From: Symsagittifera roscoffensis
Lineage: Eukaryota; Xenacoelomorpha; Acoela; Convolutidae
Reading direction: 5' to 3'
Length of the DNA stretch: 47,879 nt
Assembly: GCF_963678635.1 (NCBI RefSeq)
Contig: NW_026970666.1
Span: forward strand, 1-47,879
The position numbers and the translations under genes were made by a program. Below, piece after piece: positions 30,334-41,528 of this stretch (position 1 is the first letter of the stretch; the number at the start of each line of letters is the position of its first letter). The notes below the pieces were generated by a model that saw nothing but the letters and a program-made list of their open reading frames with translations, searched no databases and had not been told where the DNA came from.

Positions 30334-32488
30334 ACCCTCCCGTGCCACGAATTGGGAGTAACAACGACGTTGTTACAGTGAAATCACGGAAGCGGAGGCT
30401 CGGCCCCCCCAGAGACAATATATCGTGAAGGAATAAAAAAAACAGACTTCTTAGCTACTCTGATGCCATAAACTTTTGAATCAACACCAGTATTATTTGA
30501 TATTTTAGAATATGGGTAGCTAGAAAGAGGAAAGGGTCAATCCATCTCCAATGGATTTAATATAGAACTGTCACCAAAAACATAGTAAAATAGGATATTC
30601 GAGCCGTCTTTTTAATAACAATCACGTAGTCTGAGGATCCGAGACCCAGTTATGTGGTTGTGTTCGCATGTAAACGAAAGCTGATTAAAAGTCGTTTTAC
30701 TGATAGCCTGAAAATAGTAACTTTATACTTAGCCCTAGACAGATCAAAAAATCAACTGGCTAGGTCGAGATAATGAAAAACGAGTAGAATTCAGGTAATT
30801 GACGCCAGCCAGTCGTTAATAGGTACTTTTTCTACGCTCCGTTACTGTGTAGTATCTGGACGAATGTTGCATAGACATTTTTATGGCGCTCCTGGCTGGG
30901 CCTGTTAAAGGCATAAGACCATCATGATCAGCAAACGTTTCAGCGACGAACCCCTCGCTCCGAGCGTATGCCCGAGTTAGAGGCCTTAATGACCTTTGTT
31001 GTACTAGGGGGAAGGTGCCGACCCTCCGCCTAGTACTATTTAGCTTTTCAACTTAGTTAAGACCAAAAATTCCGGGGGCCGGAGGGTTAGATGGGAAGTC
31101 TAGAGCCCGCTGATCCCAAAGTCCCGGAACCAAAAACAGTTAAAAAGAAAGCGTAAAACCAAACAAAAATAGTGTATAACCAAGAAAAAGCCAGAAACAA
31201 ATTTATCCGAAAAGAAAAAAGAACAAAAAAATTAAAAAATCCAAAAAAGACCAAAAACAATTAAAAACTAAAAGCGACGGTTTTTGTGTTATTTCCAGAC
31301 GAGATGTGATCTGACTTTCCTATCTGTTGTTGTTTCAGATTGATTTTTATCATTTCTGATAGAAAGATTTAGTGTTTTGGTGGCGGGTTAGGTACCCTCT
31401 CGTGAGTGTTACTTGAGTATTTAAGCACCTTAATGGTGATTTTGCCGGTGACCGGAGGGTAGAGTGGCAAGCTGACCGACATGTTCCAGACTCAACAGGG
31501 ACACCAGGGACAATATTCACAACGACTGTTGGGTATCGCTCATTGACACATTTTTTATTATCGTTCGGGTACTGTTTCATTAAAACTTAAGTGGTGGGGG
31601 GTTCAATTGGCGCGGTCCGATTGTACCCTCCATCGATTGCAAATTTCCGAGTTAAGGGTCTTAATTCAGGTATTTTGGTGCAAAATAGGTTTATAGTAAT
31701 AGTGATTAACGACTACTAATAGATTAGTATCCTGACTATATATTACTTATCTCCTATTTAGACCCGAGAAACACCCAATTTTGTCGAAAATTACTGATTT
31801 TCGACCAAACTGTCAAACCCCAAAATTTTAGATATCCGAGCTTTTCGCAACAGCAAAAAGCTTTTGCACAGTGTCCTACTACGTATTTTAATCCCCCTAA
31901 CTAAGAAACCGCGCGGAAAAAGACTTAGTAATCAAAATTTTTGTAGTTTTCCGAACTTCGTCAATATGTTTTGAGGATCGACTTTTTGAGTTTTTAGAGT
32001 TAGGTCGGTTAACCGAAAATTTTTGTGTTAGGAGCGTGCTAGCATAACGTGCTCGGTTGCTAGAGAGACTTTTGAGTAACCCTCCAAATAGCTCCGTGGA
32101 TAGTGCTAGAGACTTAAAGATTGGAAAAGGAAGGAATCGGAGGGTCCAAATTTGATAGTTTTTGGCCAAATTGTTCTGTCCTAACCAATTTTGAGTCGTT
32201 TTGTTTTGAATTATTCCAGAGCCGTACGCGGCTAATACGCTCGTTTCAATTATTTTTAGGCACTTTCACTAAGAATTGCGGAAAAAAATGTTTCAGAACC
32301 TATATAGATGGTGAAAAGAGGCCAATTTGACGAACGCGTTTTTGGCGATTTCTCAAAGACTAGCCAACCAATCGGAATAATTTGGTACCATAAGTCGACG
32401 TTTTTGACCACTTTTTTGGACCGCAACCGTTTTTAGGTTGATAACTTCAGGAAAGGAAAATTTTTTAGAATTTGTTGGTTGGGAGGGT
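30334..32488. repeat. dispersed ACCCTCC/GGAGGGT motif
   Basis: ACCCTCC occurs at 30334, 31021, 31625 and 32079. GGAGGGT occurs at 31081, 31454, 32139 and 32482. A variant ACCCTCT is at 31394. Longer shared contexts exist: GTACCCTC three times, CCGGAGGGT twice, GGAGGGTCCAAAYTTG twice. Confidence 0.6.
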
Positions 32489-32526
32489 CCAAACTTGGGA
32501 GCGCTCGCAAGATATTCGACATCTAG

Positions 32527-32924
32527 CTGAATAGTTTCAACTCTGGTGTACGAGGGCACCAGGCTATGGTGAAGTTCGAAACGAGGCGTCAAATAGATGA
32601 CGAATCTATAGACAAGTTTTTGGACGACCTTGAACTACTCAGAAGGAGAAGCAATCCCGATGAGAGAATATCGGAGCGAAACTTGGCGATCGCTTCGAAG
32701 TTCATGGATGGAGTAAAGAGTGATGAGCTGAAAACCATGCTAGCCACACACTTCACCCTGCCACTAGACCAGGTACCCACGCCCGATGATTTGCGTATGA
32801 AGTCGCGTGAGTACTTCCTCATAAAACCGAGGGCGCAAAACCGTTACAGCAATTATGGCAACTACAGCGGAACAAACACTGGCGCGAACTCCAGTTGAAA
32901 CAGACCTCGTGACGCCATGAAAAG
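32527..32924 (+). pseudogene. gag fragment 1 (element 2)
   Basis: The frame is open from 32527, just after an in-frame TAG, through ATG 32566 to TGA 32896-32898. It encodes a charged helical Gag segment with F-L-D-D-L-E-L-L-R-R-R, K-F-M-D-G-V-K-S-D-E-L and a Tyr/Asn-rich tail. The TGA probably replaces a Trp codon, because related-looking sequence (P-R-D-A-M-K-R) follows in the same frame. A frameshift near 32925 then moves into the next piece. The upstream part of gag is missing or unrecognisable. Confidence 0.75.
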
Positions 32925-33530
32925 AGGAGGCCAAGTGCGAATTGTAGTTCGATTGACCACTATGTTTCCGCTTGTTCTACTTACAAGCAGAACATGAAAG
33001 CGATAGGTTACTTTCCTGACGGCGTTGATGCGACATACAAGGACCACGAAGAGTACGTTAGAGGACTCATAATGAAGTATAGACAAAAGTGCTTCTTCTG
33101 TAATTTGGAGGGACACTTCAAGCCGGATTGCACTCAAATTTGGGATGCAGTGGCGGACGCAAAACATCCTTGCCATGAAGAGGCGCATTCGGGCGTTAAA
33201 GCCAGTCGAGCACGTCTGATGAACGAAGCTGAGTCTCGCAGAAAAGAGACGACACCGAGTTCATTTAAGACTAAGAAGGTGAAGACCTTGCCTGATGAGG
33301 TGATAGCCTCGAGCCTAGAGGCAGAGTCGGCCGGCCCACTCAAGGTGGATTATGGCTTAGCGGCGTGGACTGCATTACAGATTGTCCAGCAGGAGCTAGC
33401 TACGAAGGAAGTTGAGCAATGGGTAAGGTCGGAACTGGAAAGGACATATCTTTGGGAAAAATTGACATTCTGGGGAAAACAACGAAAAAAGAGGACAAAC
33501 AAGAACCCAGAAGGCCGGGACTCAAGCTAA
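32925..33530 (+). pseudogene. gag fragment 2 with CCHC zinc knuckle (element 2)
   Basis: After the frameshift, coding resumes with a degenerate first knuckle (A-N-C-S-S-I-D-H-Y-V-S-A-C) and then a complete CX2CX4HX4C knuckle C-F-F-C-N-L-E-G-H-F-K-P-D-C near 33091-33132. A Lys/Glu-rich region follows. The nucleocapsid part binds the element's RNA. The frame ends at 33530, overlapping the protease frame from 33419, so another frame change lies between about 33419 and 33530. Confidence 0.8.
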
Positions 33531-34894
33531 TTGTTATATCGGGTAAAACCTTTGGCATGACGAAAGAAGGAACGAAGATAATGTCCATTATTTTGGTCGC
33601 AGGACACCAGGTGGTCAAGAACTTGAGTGAACCGTCCGAGATCACGCTGGAACACCTGGACATGTATGCGGACTACCTGAGGGAGAAGGATCCCAAATTA
33701 GACTCCAGGGCAGTGCGAGCGCTGCTCACGACAGGATGTCCAAGACTAATGAGAGTAGATGGACATTACATCGAAGTCCATGGCCCATATCCGATTCTGA
33801 TGAATCTGGACGGCTTTAACATCTACACGAAGGCTCACGTGACTAATGCAAGTGACCAAGTAAGCCGGATATACATTGGTCGAGAAGAGCTTAAGGTGCC
33901 ACGAATCGGACATAACGCCATGCTTGAGCAGGATGCTGTTCACATAGGTTGCGATGCCGATCTGGCAGCACATATGCTAGATGTGCAGGGCAGACAACTT
34001 TCAACAAAAGGACTGTTAGACACGGGAGCAGTGGTCAGCGTCATGCCAGTCAGCACCTGGACTGATATGGGCTTCGACAGGTCGGATCTGATCCCGACAA
34101 AAATCAGGCTGGCAGCTGCCAATCAGGGATTAATCCATGTGACAGGACGGACCCCAATTAGATCAGTGCAGCTTGGAGGAAGACATCTTTGGATGAGCTT
34201 CCTTGTGGTGGAAAATTTGGACGAATCCGATCATTTCATCCTATGGAGGGTTTTCGTACGCAACTTTGATGTCACGATCGACCTCAACGACGGGTTGATC
34301 AGGATCAAAGATCCTGAGAGGATGTATGAAAAGAAACCTTTAAATAAAATCTTAATTAGCCAGGCAATGGTGCCAATTTTTCTGTATCGAAAAGTTAGAT
34401 TGAAGCCAAACCAAGCCGTAGTAGCGACATTTAGGATGAGAAACTTGAATGAACTCAGTAATGACAGACAGGTGTGTCTGGTACCAAATCCAAACAGTAA
34501 GGGCTCGGCTATTTTAGGAAGAAGCTCCTCACTCACTCAGAGCGGACTGTGTATGAAGGTGTTTTTGAACACAGAAGCAACCACAGTGACAATACAGAGG
34601 GGAAAGAAACTTGGCTACGCATTGCCTCTGAACACAGACTTTCAGAGTGTGGAGAACTTGAAAAAGTTTGATGTAACTAAATGTCCCTTGTACGCGAACC
34701 AGGAATGTATACGGAAGAGAATAAATGAATTGAAATCTTCTAAGAAATTGTTTTCAATGAAGTCGGAGACAGATGATGGGTTGTCTAGTTTTTCAAATTT
34801 TTCCGAAAGACTAACAGAAACAAAGTTAGCAGCAAATAAACATGCCCTGCCCGAGATAGAACATCTGAAGGGTAAAAATTGGATAAGGAACTAG
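33419..34894 (+). pseudogene. protease region of pol (element 2)
   Basis: A 491-codon frame with L-L-D-T-G-A-V-V-S-V-M-P (Asp codon at 34019), the active-site motif of a retropepsin, followed by a beta-rich region typical of pepsin-like retroviral proteases and a long segment leading to RT. The protease would cleave the polyprotein. The motif is intact, but TAG at 34892-34894 and nearby frame changes cut it off from RT. Confidence 0.85.
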
Positions 34895-36011
34895 ATTCGC
34901 TCAGGGCGGTGCTAAATCGGAATGCAGACGTTTTTCGAAGCATAAAGCCGACATAGGTTGCTGCAATTTTGTAGAACACGAGATTGAGATAGAAGAGGGC
35001 TCGGTACCTCATAGGGAAGGGGCGAAGAGAATGACCCCACATAAGTTAGAAGCGTGCAGGAAAGAAATCGAGATGTTTAATGGAGTACGACATGAGCAAG
35101 CCGTCGAAGTCCGCGTGGGCTTGTGGCGTGGTCATGGCTAAAAAGAAAGGGGCCAACTCAGGTTTTGTTGTGATTTCCGTTACCTGAACGCAGTGACGAT
35201 AAAGGACGCTTACCCGATTCCCCGCATCGATGAGAGCCTCTCCATGTTGGGGGACGCGAAGTTCTTCACGACATTGGATTTGGGCTCTGCGTTCTGGCAA
35301 GGGCTACTCAGAAAGCAAGATCGGGAGAAAACGAACTTCGCGTGCGAGCTGGGATTGTTCAATTGGAAGAGGATGCCGTTCGGGTTGTGCAACGCGACGG
35401 CCACATTCCAGCGACTGATGGCCCAGGCACTCACGAATGTAACCAAGAAATAGAAATACGGGAACCTCATCATGTGTTATGTTGATGATGTCCTGATTGC
35501 ACTACCAACCCTGGAAAATCATATAGAGAGGTTGGATGAGGTGTTTACTTGCATGAAACAGGCGGGCCTGAAATGTAAACCCTCTAAGTGTGAAATCCTC
35601 AGGGATTCCATAAAGTATCTGGGCCGCCTGGTTGACAAACATGGAGTGAGACCAGATCCCGAAGCGGTTGAAGCGGTGCTGACCTGGAAGGCACCTAAGA
35701 CAGATACACAGCTGATGAGTTTTTTGGGATTCGCTAATTATTATCGAGAGTTCATCAAGGGGTGTGCTGACAAAATATACCCCATGCAGAGGTTGATGAG
35801 AAACAAGGGCAAAAAGTTCACCTGGACTGATGAGGCACAGGTTTCATTTGAAAACATCAAACGTGAACTTTGCGAGGCACCGGTCCTCGGCATGCCAACA
35901 GAGAAGGGGATGTTCGTGCTGGATACGGATGCATCAGTGGTTGCGATATCGGGCATACTTCACCAGGAGCAGGAGTGGAACGGTTCTTCGTCCGATAGCC
36001 TACGGGAGTAA
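34895..36011 (+). pseudogene. reverse transcriptase (element 2), interrupted
   Basis: The first ~300 bp are split between frames. From 35193 the frame holds D-A-Y-P-I-P-R-I-D-E, T-L-D-L-G-S-A-F-W-Q and M-P-F-G-L-C-N-A-T-A-T-F-Q. It is interrupted by a single TAG (35451-35453), then continues in the same frame with C-Y-V-D-D-V-L-I at 35475 and on, so the YVDD catalytic box is intact. The RT thumb and the first RNase H Asp (V-L-D-T-D-A-S, about 35920) follow before a frameshift near 35985. Without the stop and shifts it would be a normal Ty3/gypsy RT. Confidence 0.88.
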
Positions 36012-36549
36012 AGTCCTGAGTGACACTGAAATGAAGTGCGGCGCACCAAAAGCGGAGATGTTTGCGGTGATCACTTTCGTGGAAAAATACAGGGCTTACT
36101 TGGGGAGTGCTCCCTTCAAGTTGCGTGTGGATAATCAAGCTCTTGCCTGGCTGAAAACCTATTCAATGGACCAAAGCTACAATGGTCGTTGGATCGTGCG
36201 CCTGGATGGATGCCACATGATCATAGAGCACCGTACCCGTAACAAGCACCAGAATGCTGATAGCCTCAGTAAAAAGAAAGAATTCTATGATCGACTGGGA
36301 GAGAAGCAGGCTAATCAAGCAGAAATCAAAGACGGATTTTCATTTCTAGATAAGGAGACTTACGATAAACTACCACTCACTAGGTGGCTGGACAAGTCAG
36401 AGTACCCCATACCAGGACACCCTGAACTTCCGGTGGAGACGGCCGCTGAAATAAAATTATCGGCAAGGAGTGATCCTGTCCCGTTGGATCTGCTAGTCCG
36501 ATCCAGTCTGGTACAGCAAGAGCTTACCAGACTGGGTATCAACGTATAG
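35986..36549 (+). pseudogene. RNase H, remainder (element 2)
   Basis: The frame after the shift carries R-P-I-A-Y-G-S-K-V-L-S, K-A-E-M-F-A-V-I-T-F-V-E-K, L-R-V-D-N-Q-A-L-A-W-L and N-A-D-S-L-S-K-K, the usual RNase H and tether signatures (catalytic Glu and Asp present). It degrades the RNA strand of the hybrid. It ends at TAG 36547-36549, where another frame change follows. Confidence 0.85.
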
Positions 36550-37064
36550 CCCTGCTAAACAGGACAGTGAACGTGGCGCCGGACGTCATGGGGGAAGCTC
36601 CGTAACTTGCTAGATAGAGAAATGGATAGGCATGATCGTGAGTGGATGGAGACCATGCAGCGATTGACAGTCACCGAGAGAACAAAGAAAAGACAAGTGA
36701 ACATTCGCAGTCGAGATGTTGAACGGGATTGATGGTCGATAGTGAACCAGCTGGTGAACTCAATGCCGAAGGATGTCTTGTTGAGGACTTCGTTCACAGA
36801 ACGTCGGACATCGACCCATGTTCAGGCCACTGAAGAAGTCAGGGTCAAGTCGGAATCAAGCTTTACGAGAAAAGTACAATTTACGGATGCAAGGGAAGAG
36901 CACGAATCGAGCTCGGATTGTTCATTCGTGGACAAGACAATAACCGGGGAGTCAGGCACTTTCGAGCCTATACAAGAAGACTTGTCGGGGACACAATGTT
37001 AGGATAACCGGGGGACAGAATGTAGTCCGGGGAGCCCTAATCAAGGCGACCAAGGGACAAAATT
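36550..37064 (+). pseudogene. RNase H-integrase linker (element 2)
   Basis: Charged, low-complexity coding in several frames, clearest at 36742-37002 (Ser/Glu/Thr-rich). No enzyme motif. It joins RNase H to the integrase section and contains the start of the 42-bp repeat array. Confidence 0.6.
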
Positions 37065-37136
37065 TTGTCCGGGGAGCCCGATTCAAAGCAACGAAGGGAC
37101 AGAATTTTGTCCAGGAAGTCGAGAAACATCACAGAC
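37011..37136. repeat. 42-bp tandem repeat with palindromic core, 3 units
   Basis: Three units start at 37011, 37053 and 37095. Each holds a 16-bp core: GGACAGAATGTAGTCC (37013), GGACAAAATTTTGTCC (37055, a perfect palindrome) and GGACAGAATTTTGTCC (37097). The period is exactly 42 bp, or 14 codons, so it is a coding-compatible minisatellite. A related TTTTTGTCCGGGGAG recurs near 39581-39595 at the end of pol. Confidence 0.85.
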
Positions 37137-37856
37137 AGATTAGAATATAATGATGTGGAATCCATCGGCTCAAGTGACGACTCGAGGCCCCAGTCCTGGG
37201 AGAACACATATGAAACTACTTCCAATTCTGATGTTTTGGAGATTGCTATTCAATCCTTGTTGGTGGAATGGATTAAGCGCGGGCTGGGACGAGAAATGCA
37301 TCAGGACCCGGACAGAGACAGGTATACCTCCGATGAGGAGGGCACTGTAGTGGATAATGCCGCCGATGAGCTTGAACTGATAGCAGTGTCGAAACGCCCA
37401 ACCAGATTACTACCACATGGTACGGTCGTCCGTACCAGCATGCAGCCATCTGTGCAGGAAGCAACACCTTTGAAGAAGATATGGTGTGTCAAGTTGATGG
37501 ATGATGCACATGCCCCAGAGCTAATAACCGGACAATTGAACGTGGTAAAGACGTATCTGAAAGCCAGATACCGGCTGTCGGATCTCCTAAGGGCTCAACG
37601 AAATGATAGAATGACGAGCAATCTGAAAAGATGGATCGAGAACAGAGCACCTGACAAAGGAGATTTAGAGGAAGACAGCTATAATATTTTGAAGCAATTT
37701 CACATGAATAGAAAAGATTTGTTGTACCTGAACAAAGACGGAATCGTAGCCTGTAAACGCAAGGAAGAGGACAAGGTCCTTCACAAGTATAATTCAATAG
37801 TGTTAACACAGTTATTCCAGACCGAATTGTTCTATCGTTCACATGATCAGATATGA
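37065..37856 (+). pseudogene. pre-integrase region of pol (element 2)
   Basis: A 263-codon frame, acidic and Ser-rich at first (S-S-D-D-S-R-P-Q-S-W), then basic and helical, ending at F-Y-R-S-H-D-Q, which supplies the first His of the integrase zinc finger. The next His lies in the following frame, so a frameshift at about 37845 splits the finger. Confidence 0.75.
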
Positions 37857-39604
37857 TCAAATGGGCCATCAAGGCTTGGACAAAGTGTACAACAGGATAC
37901 AGAAACGATTCGAATGGCGTGGTTTGAAGAAGGCTTGTGAAAAGTGGATATCTGCATGCTTGTCGTGTCAACAGGCAAAGGAATTCAGAAAAACAAGTTT
38001 CCCCCTGCAGTCAATAGAGTCATCGGGATTGAACGAAGTAGTGCAAACTGATCATCAAAAGATATGCATGACAGCCACGGGCTACAATCCGGTGCTGGCA
38101 ATGATCGATCATTTCACGAAATATGCACTGGCAGCCCGCTGCATGACAGCATCAGCGGAAGAAACGTGCGATCACTTGATAAATGTGTTGATAGTGAGAC
38201 ACGGCTGCCCCCATCACGTTCCAATCAGACAATGACAAAGCCTTCGTGTGGGATCACACGAAAGAGTTAATGAAGAGGTCGTAGGTGGCACAGACCCGCT
38301 CGACCACTTATCACCCACAAACGAATGGCCTAGTTGAAAGGCAAAATTGCACGTTGGTATCCATGTTGAGAGTTTATTGCTCACGCTACATGGATGACTG
38401 GGATAGACACTTGCCGCAAATGATGGGCGCTTACAATAGCACAGAGCATTCCACCACGGGAATAAGTCCGCATATGATGCTAATTGGTCACAAAAAAGCT
38501 CTTCCGTTAACGTTCGTCTACCCTGAGTACCCTGAGGGGAAGAAAACAGCACCGCAAACGTACGTGCGTGATGTTATTAGAAGCCAGCAGGACCTCAAGG
38601 ACTAATGCAGGAGGAACACGCAACAGGAGCAAATTAGACAAAAAAGAATATTTGATAAAAGGACTGCAGATGCAAAATCCTACTCAGTTGGCGATTACGT
38701 CTGGGTGTTCCGGGAAGTAGTTCCACTAAAAGGAACCAAAACAATAGTTAAAAAATGGCGCGGCCCATTTCAAATAACAGAAGTGCACCAAGGAGTTCGT
38801 TTTTATCGATTGAGCACAGGACGAGCAGCTCACTACGAAAATATCAAAGTGCACAAAGCATCATCAGAGGACTGGTGCATCCCAGCGGACATGCAGGAGG
38901 GAGACTATTTGATAGTGGATCCTGCTTGTGAAGTGAATGAAAGAGGTACGCGCGACAAAAACGACGGGAATGAGGTGATAGATAATTGCGATATTCCACT
39001 GGACCTGGAGTTGACCGAGCGAGTGGAGGTGGACGACGAAACTCTACCTTATGCCGAAGAGGACTGGGACTGCCCAGAACAAACTGAAATTGACAAAGGA
39101 GTACAGCCTGACTTTCCCTTCACCATGAAAACACGCCAGAGCAAGAAAGGAAGGAACAAGAAAAGGTACAACTCGTATGGCGAGGATTTCGTCCTAGACA
39201 GGATAGTTTTAAGCGATATGATGGAATCGCTGGTGGGACTTGACGAAGTAGTGGTGCCACAAGATATCTACTTAGTCAATGACATGGATCAGGGTTGGAT
39301 CGAGGATCACTCCGAACCAGAAGTAGAGTTCGAACCAGATGTGGAGCAGACTCATGAGCAAGAATTAACGGACTTGCGAGTGCTCGAATGGTTCCATGAT
39401 CTGCCGGCAGATCCTAAAGAGACAATCTTGACGATTCAGGATGTCGATGAAGACGGCATCAAATACGTCAGCCATGACAATACAGAGTCCAACTGGGTCG
39501 CTCCAGATGGTCCTCTACGTGTCCCGGAATCCAACCTCAATCTGCTCAATTTTGGGCGATCGACGGGGACGTCGATGAATATTTTTGTCCGGGGAGTGGG
39601 GTAG
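37843..39604 (+). pseudogene. integrase with DD35E core and GPF module (element 2)
   Basis: The zinc finger continues with G-H-Q-G-L and C-L-S-C. The first catalytic Asp (Q-T-D-H) is at codon 38050. A frameshift near 38215 follows, then the second Asp (Q-S-D-N-D, codon 38228), an in-frame TAG at 38282-38284, then Glu (L-V-E-R, codon 38336). The spacing D to E is exactly 35 residues. From 38285 the frame runs to TAG 39602-39604 with only one stop (TAA 38603-38605). It includes W-R-G-P-F-Q-I, a GPY/F module, and a long acidic C-terminal extension of about 230 residues. All catalytic residues survive, but the gene is broken in at least four places. Confidence 0.88.
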
Positions 39605-39692
39605 GATTCACTCACACCAAAAACCTGATCATTAAGCAATTAAAACTGGCAAGGGAGACCGGAGAACTGGAAAAGGAGGGAGAGAACGTACG

Positions 39693-40091
39693 TGCGCTAT
39701 AGCGATAACCGTGGATGTAAGCTTCAAAACAGCACTAGCGGCTGACTTTAAAAGAGAGTATAAGAATATCGACTTTTTATGGAAACAGAGGCCTGCTGTG
39801 GGAGGGATGATAGCACTGCCCCCTGTTGCATCACATATACCAGGGAATTATTTGTGTTTCCTGGTTACTAAGGCCACTGATAAGCAACACGTGAATCCAG
39901 AGAGCTTGGTATTGGCCTTGACTCGACTTAGGGATTTTCTGGTTGAGAGACGAGTGACCTCCCTCTCGTTACCCGTCTATGATCCCAAAAAAGGAAAGCT
40001 ACATCCGAGAGAGTTATATGCCCTTGTACACGTGATGTTTTCTGAAACTGACATAGAAGTTTCCTTACATATACTAAGAATAAGTAAGTAA
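39693..40091 (+). CDS. macro-like domain protein (element 2)
   Basis: The frame reads from C-A-I-A-I-T (39693) without a clear ATG to TAA 40089-40091, about 132 codons. The layout matches a compact macro domain: the early strand, A-L-A-A-D-F-K-R-E-Y helix, G-G-M-I-A-L, G-N-Y-L-C-F-L-V-T-K strand, a helix with L-A-L-T-R-L-R-D-F-L, then S-L-S-L-P-V-Y-D and the final helix. Macro domains bind or cleave ADP-ribose adducts, and some viral ones counter host ADP-ribosylation. The usual Asn/Asp and Gly-rich ligand loops look degenerate here, so activity is doubtful. It follows pol on the same strand after about 90 bp and precedes a strong hairpin. The family call is by fold-pattern recognition, not a search. 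Confidence 0.6.
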   Translation, partial: CAIAITVDVSFKTALAADFKREYKNIDFLWKQRPAVGGMIALPPVASHIPGNYLCFLVTKATDKQHVNPESLVLALTRLRDFLVERRVTSLSLPVYDPKKGKLHPRELYALVHVMFSETDIEVSLHILRISK

Positions 40092-40579
40092 TTGCGTCCA
40101 ATGCAATTCCGAGCATATCCTAGGAATTGCATTAAACGCGAAGTGATTTATATTAAGTTTACTTTATAGGCATTAAGATTAAATTTTAGATTATCTACTA
40201 GGGATCATGTTTTTATGTAGTAGTGTGAATATGTGATGTTTATGTGTTATGTTATTGTTAGGGTATGTTTTATGTGATGTTTGTATCATAGAGACCTGGA
40301 ACACTCCAGGTACTGAAGGTGACAGCGCTCATTTGTGTTATCTTGATAAAGTTACAGGTAGAGGATCCTCACTTGGTGCTAATTTTTAAACCAAGAACAA
40401 GAGAGAATTGCAATGGATCGTTTTTAAAAGAAGTGAAGGATGTTTTATCCTAGAAATAGAATGGCATGAAATGATGGTTTTAAGTCGTGACTTGCTTTTT
40501 AGATCTTGATTGATCCAATTTTGTTTATTGAATTTAAAGAATCAAAAAGACACGACTACAGGATACACACGATAGAACG
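40092..40579 (+). other. spacer between macro and coiled-coil genes
   Basis: AT-rich and non-coding, unlike its flanks. It holds the hairpin at 40094-40139, two TATGTGATGTTT direct repeats (40231-40284), and a smaller hairpin CCTGGA-ACAC-TCCAGG (40295-40310). It could be an internal untranslated region, an intron remnant or an inserted LTR fragment. Confidence 0.55.
40094..40139. promoter_or_regulatory. strong hairpin just after the macro stop codon
   Basis: GCGT, two unpaired bases, then AATGCAATTCC pair with GGAATTGCATT, two unpaired bases, then ACGC. The stem is 11+4 bp around a 12-nt loop (40111-40122), starting 3 nt after the TAA. Function unknown; the position suits a role in RNA structure, export or translation. 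Confidence 0.65.
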
Positions 40580-41119
40580 ATGGATGACACAAATGACTTG
40601 ATGGAATTTGTGTCAGCAGCGAGTCTAGGAGCGACTCTAGACGAGTTATATCAGCGGCTGATTGACTGTGATTTTGCACAGGAAGACCTGGGACTGGCGA
40701 TGTTTGTGGTCGCGCTCCTCGATGCGTTAGGACAAGAGGGTCGAGGGAATGGCCCCACTAAAGTAGTGTTGATGCTGGCCTTCGGTGAGTCCGAGACCGC
40801 CGAGAGAGGTCGAAACCGATTGATTAAATGGTGGCGAGGAGAAATGTCTGGCCACGACTTGGCTCGTGAGTCGGGACTAGGCGAGCAGAGGGATCACCGG
40901 CTAGGTGAAATGCCTCTACCTGTTCCTCCACTGAAGAGAGTGAGGATGAATGAGATAGAGATCCAGACCTCGGATACGATTGAGACGTTGGAGAAGAAGG
41001 AAAAGGATCAGAGGGAGCTGTGTTCCAAGCTGCAGGAGTACAGGGCAATAGCTCGAGAAATATACGAGTGGAAGAAGAAGTTCGAGGATATGCAAAGGGC
41101 TTCAAAGAAGAAGAGATGA
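40580..41119 (+). CDS. coiled-coil protein, N-terminal part of post-pol polyprotein
   Basis: ATG 40580 opens 179 codons. Residues 1-110 look helical and globular (hydrophobic A-M-F-V-V-A-L-L-D-A-L). Residues ~121-177 are a charged heptad-rich coiled coil (E-T-L-E-K-K-E-K-D-Q). The stop at 41117-41119 is probably caused by a frameshift, because a Pro/Ser-rich continuation follows immediately in the frame that overlaps from 41020. No family recognised. Oligomerisation through the coiled coil is likely; a Gag-like or matrix-like role is possible but unproven. Confidence 0.6.
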   Translation: MDDTNDLMEFVSAASLGATLDELYQRLIDCDFAQEDLGLAMFVVALLDALGQEGRGNGPTKVVLMLAFGESETAERGRNRLIKWWRGEMSGHDLARESGLGEQRDHRLGEMPLPVPPLKRVRMNEIEIQTSDTIETLEKKEKDQRELCSKLQEYRAIAREIYEWKKKFEDMQRASKKKR

Positions 41120-41481
41120 AACACCTGAAAGAGCTTTACTTGGCAAGGGTGAGCCAAGTGTCACCGGAGGTTCTGGCGACGATGCATTCCTCGGATCGAT
41201 CCAGGGACACACGTCCCAAGACAAAGGCACAGGAGCTGTGTGCTCCGAGGGAGCCCGGTGCTCCTCAGCAGACACCACAGTCTGCTCCAAACACGAGGAA
41301 TACGATACCGGATCCTTCAGACACCTATTTGGCTCCCCAGTTTCAGGAGTCATTCAATCAGGTGGCCAGAGCAGCGATGAATGAGATCAACAGGACCACT
41401 GGCCGACGCTGGGTAGGGTCGTCCCTTCCCAACGCCTTGATGGTTCCTCGAGTAGCTCGGAGCGAATACCTTGAGTCATAG
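41100..41481 (+). pseudogene. Pro/Ser-rich linker downstream of the coiled coil
   Basis: Continuation in a shifted frame: more helix (K-H-L-K-E-L-Y-L-A-R), then a Pro/Ser/Thr/Gln-rich, low-complexity segment and a short helical end before TAG 41479-41481. It links the coiled-coil part to the SGNH domain. Confidence 0.6.
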
Positions 41482-41528
41482 TACCAACGAGAACTGCACA
41501 TGGCGGAACGACTTAGAAATCTCGCGTA

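Larger units (their letters stand above)
29996..32526. other. region without recognised genes
   Basis: About 2.5 kb between the minus-strand pol remnant and element 2. A perfect TGACGTCA palindrome (CRE-type site) lies at 30126-30133. Repeated ACCCTCC/GGAGGGT motifs run from 30334 to 32488. An A-rich tract lies at 31130-31270. Part of this may be the LTR or leader of element 2, but without a second LTR copy inside the window that cannot be decided. Short minus-strand frames here show no protein features. Confidence 0.5.
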
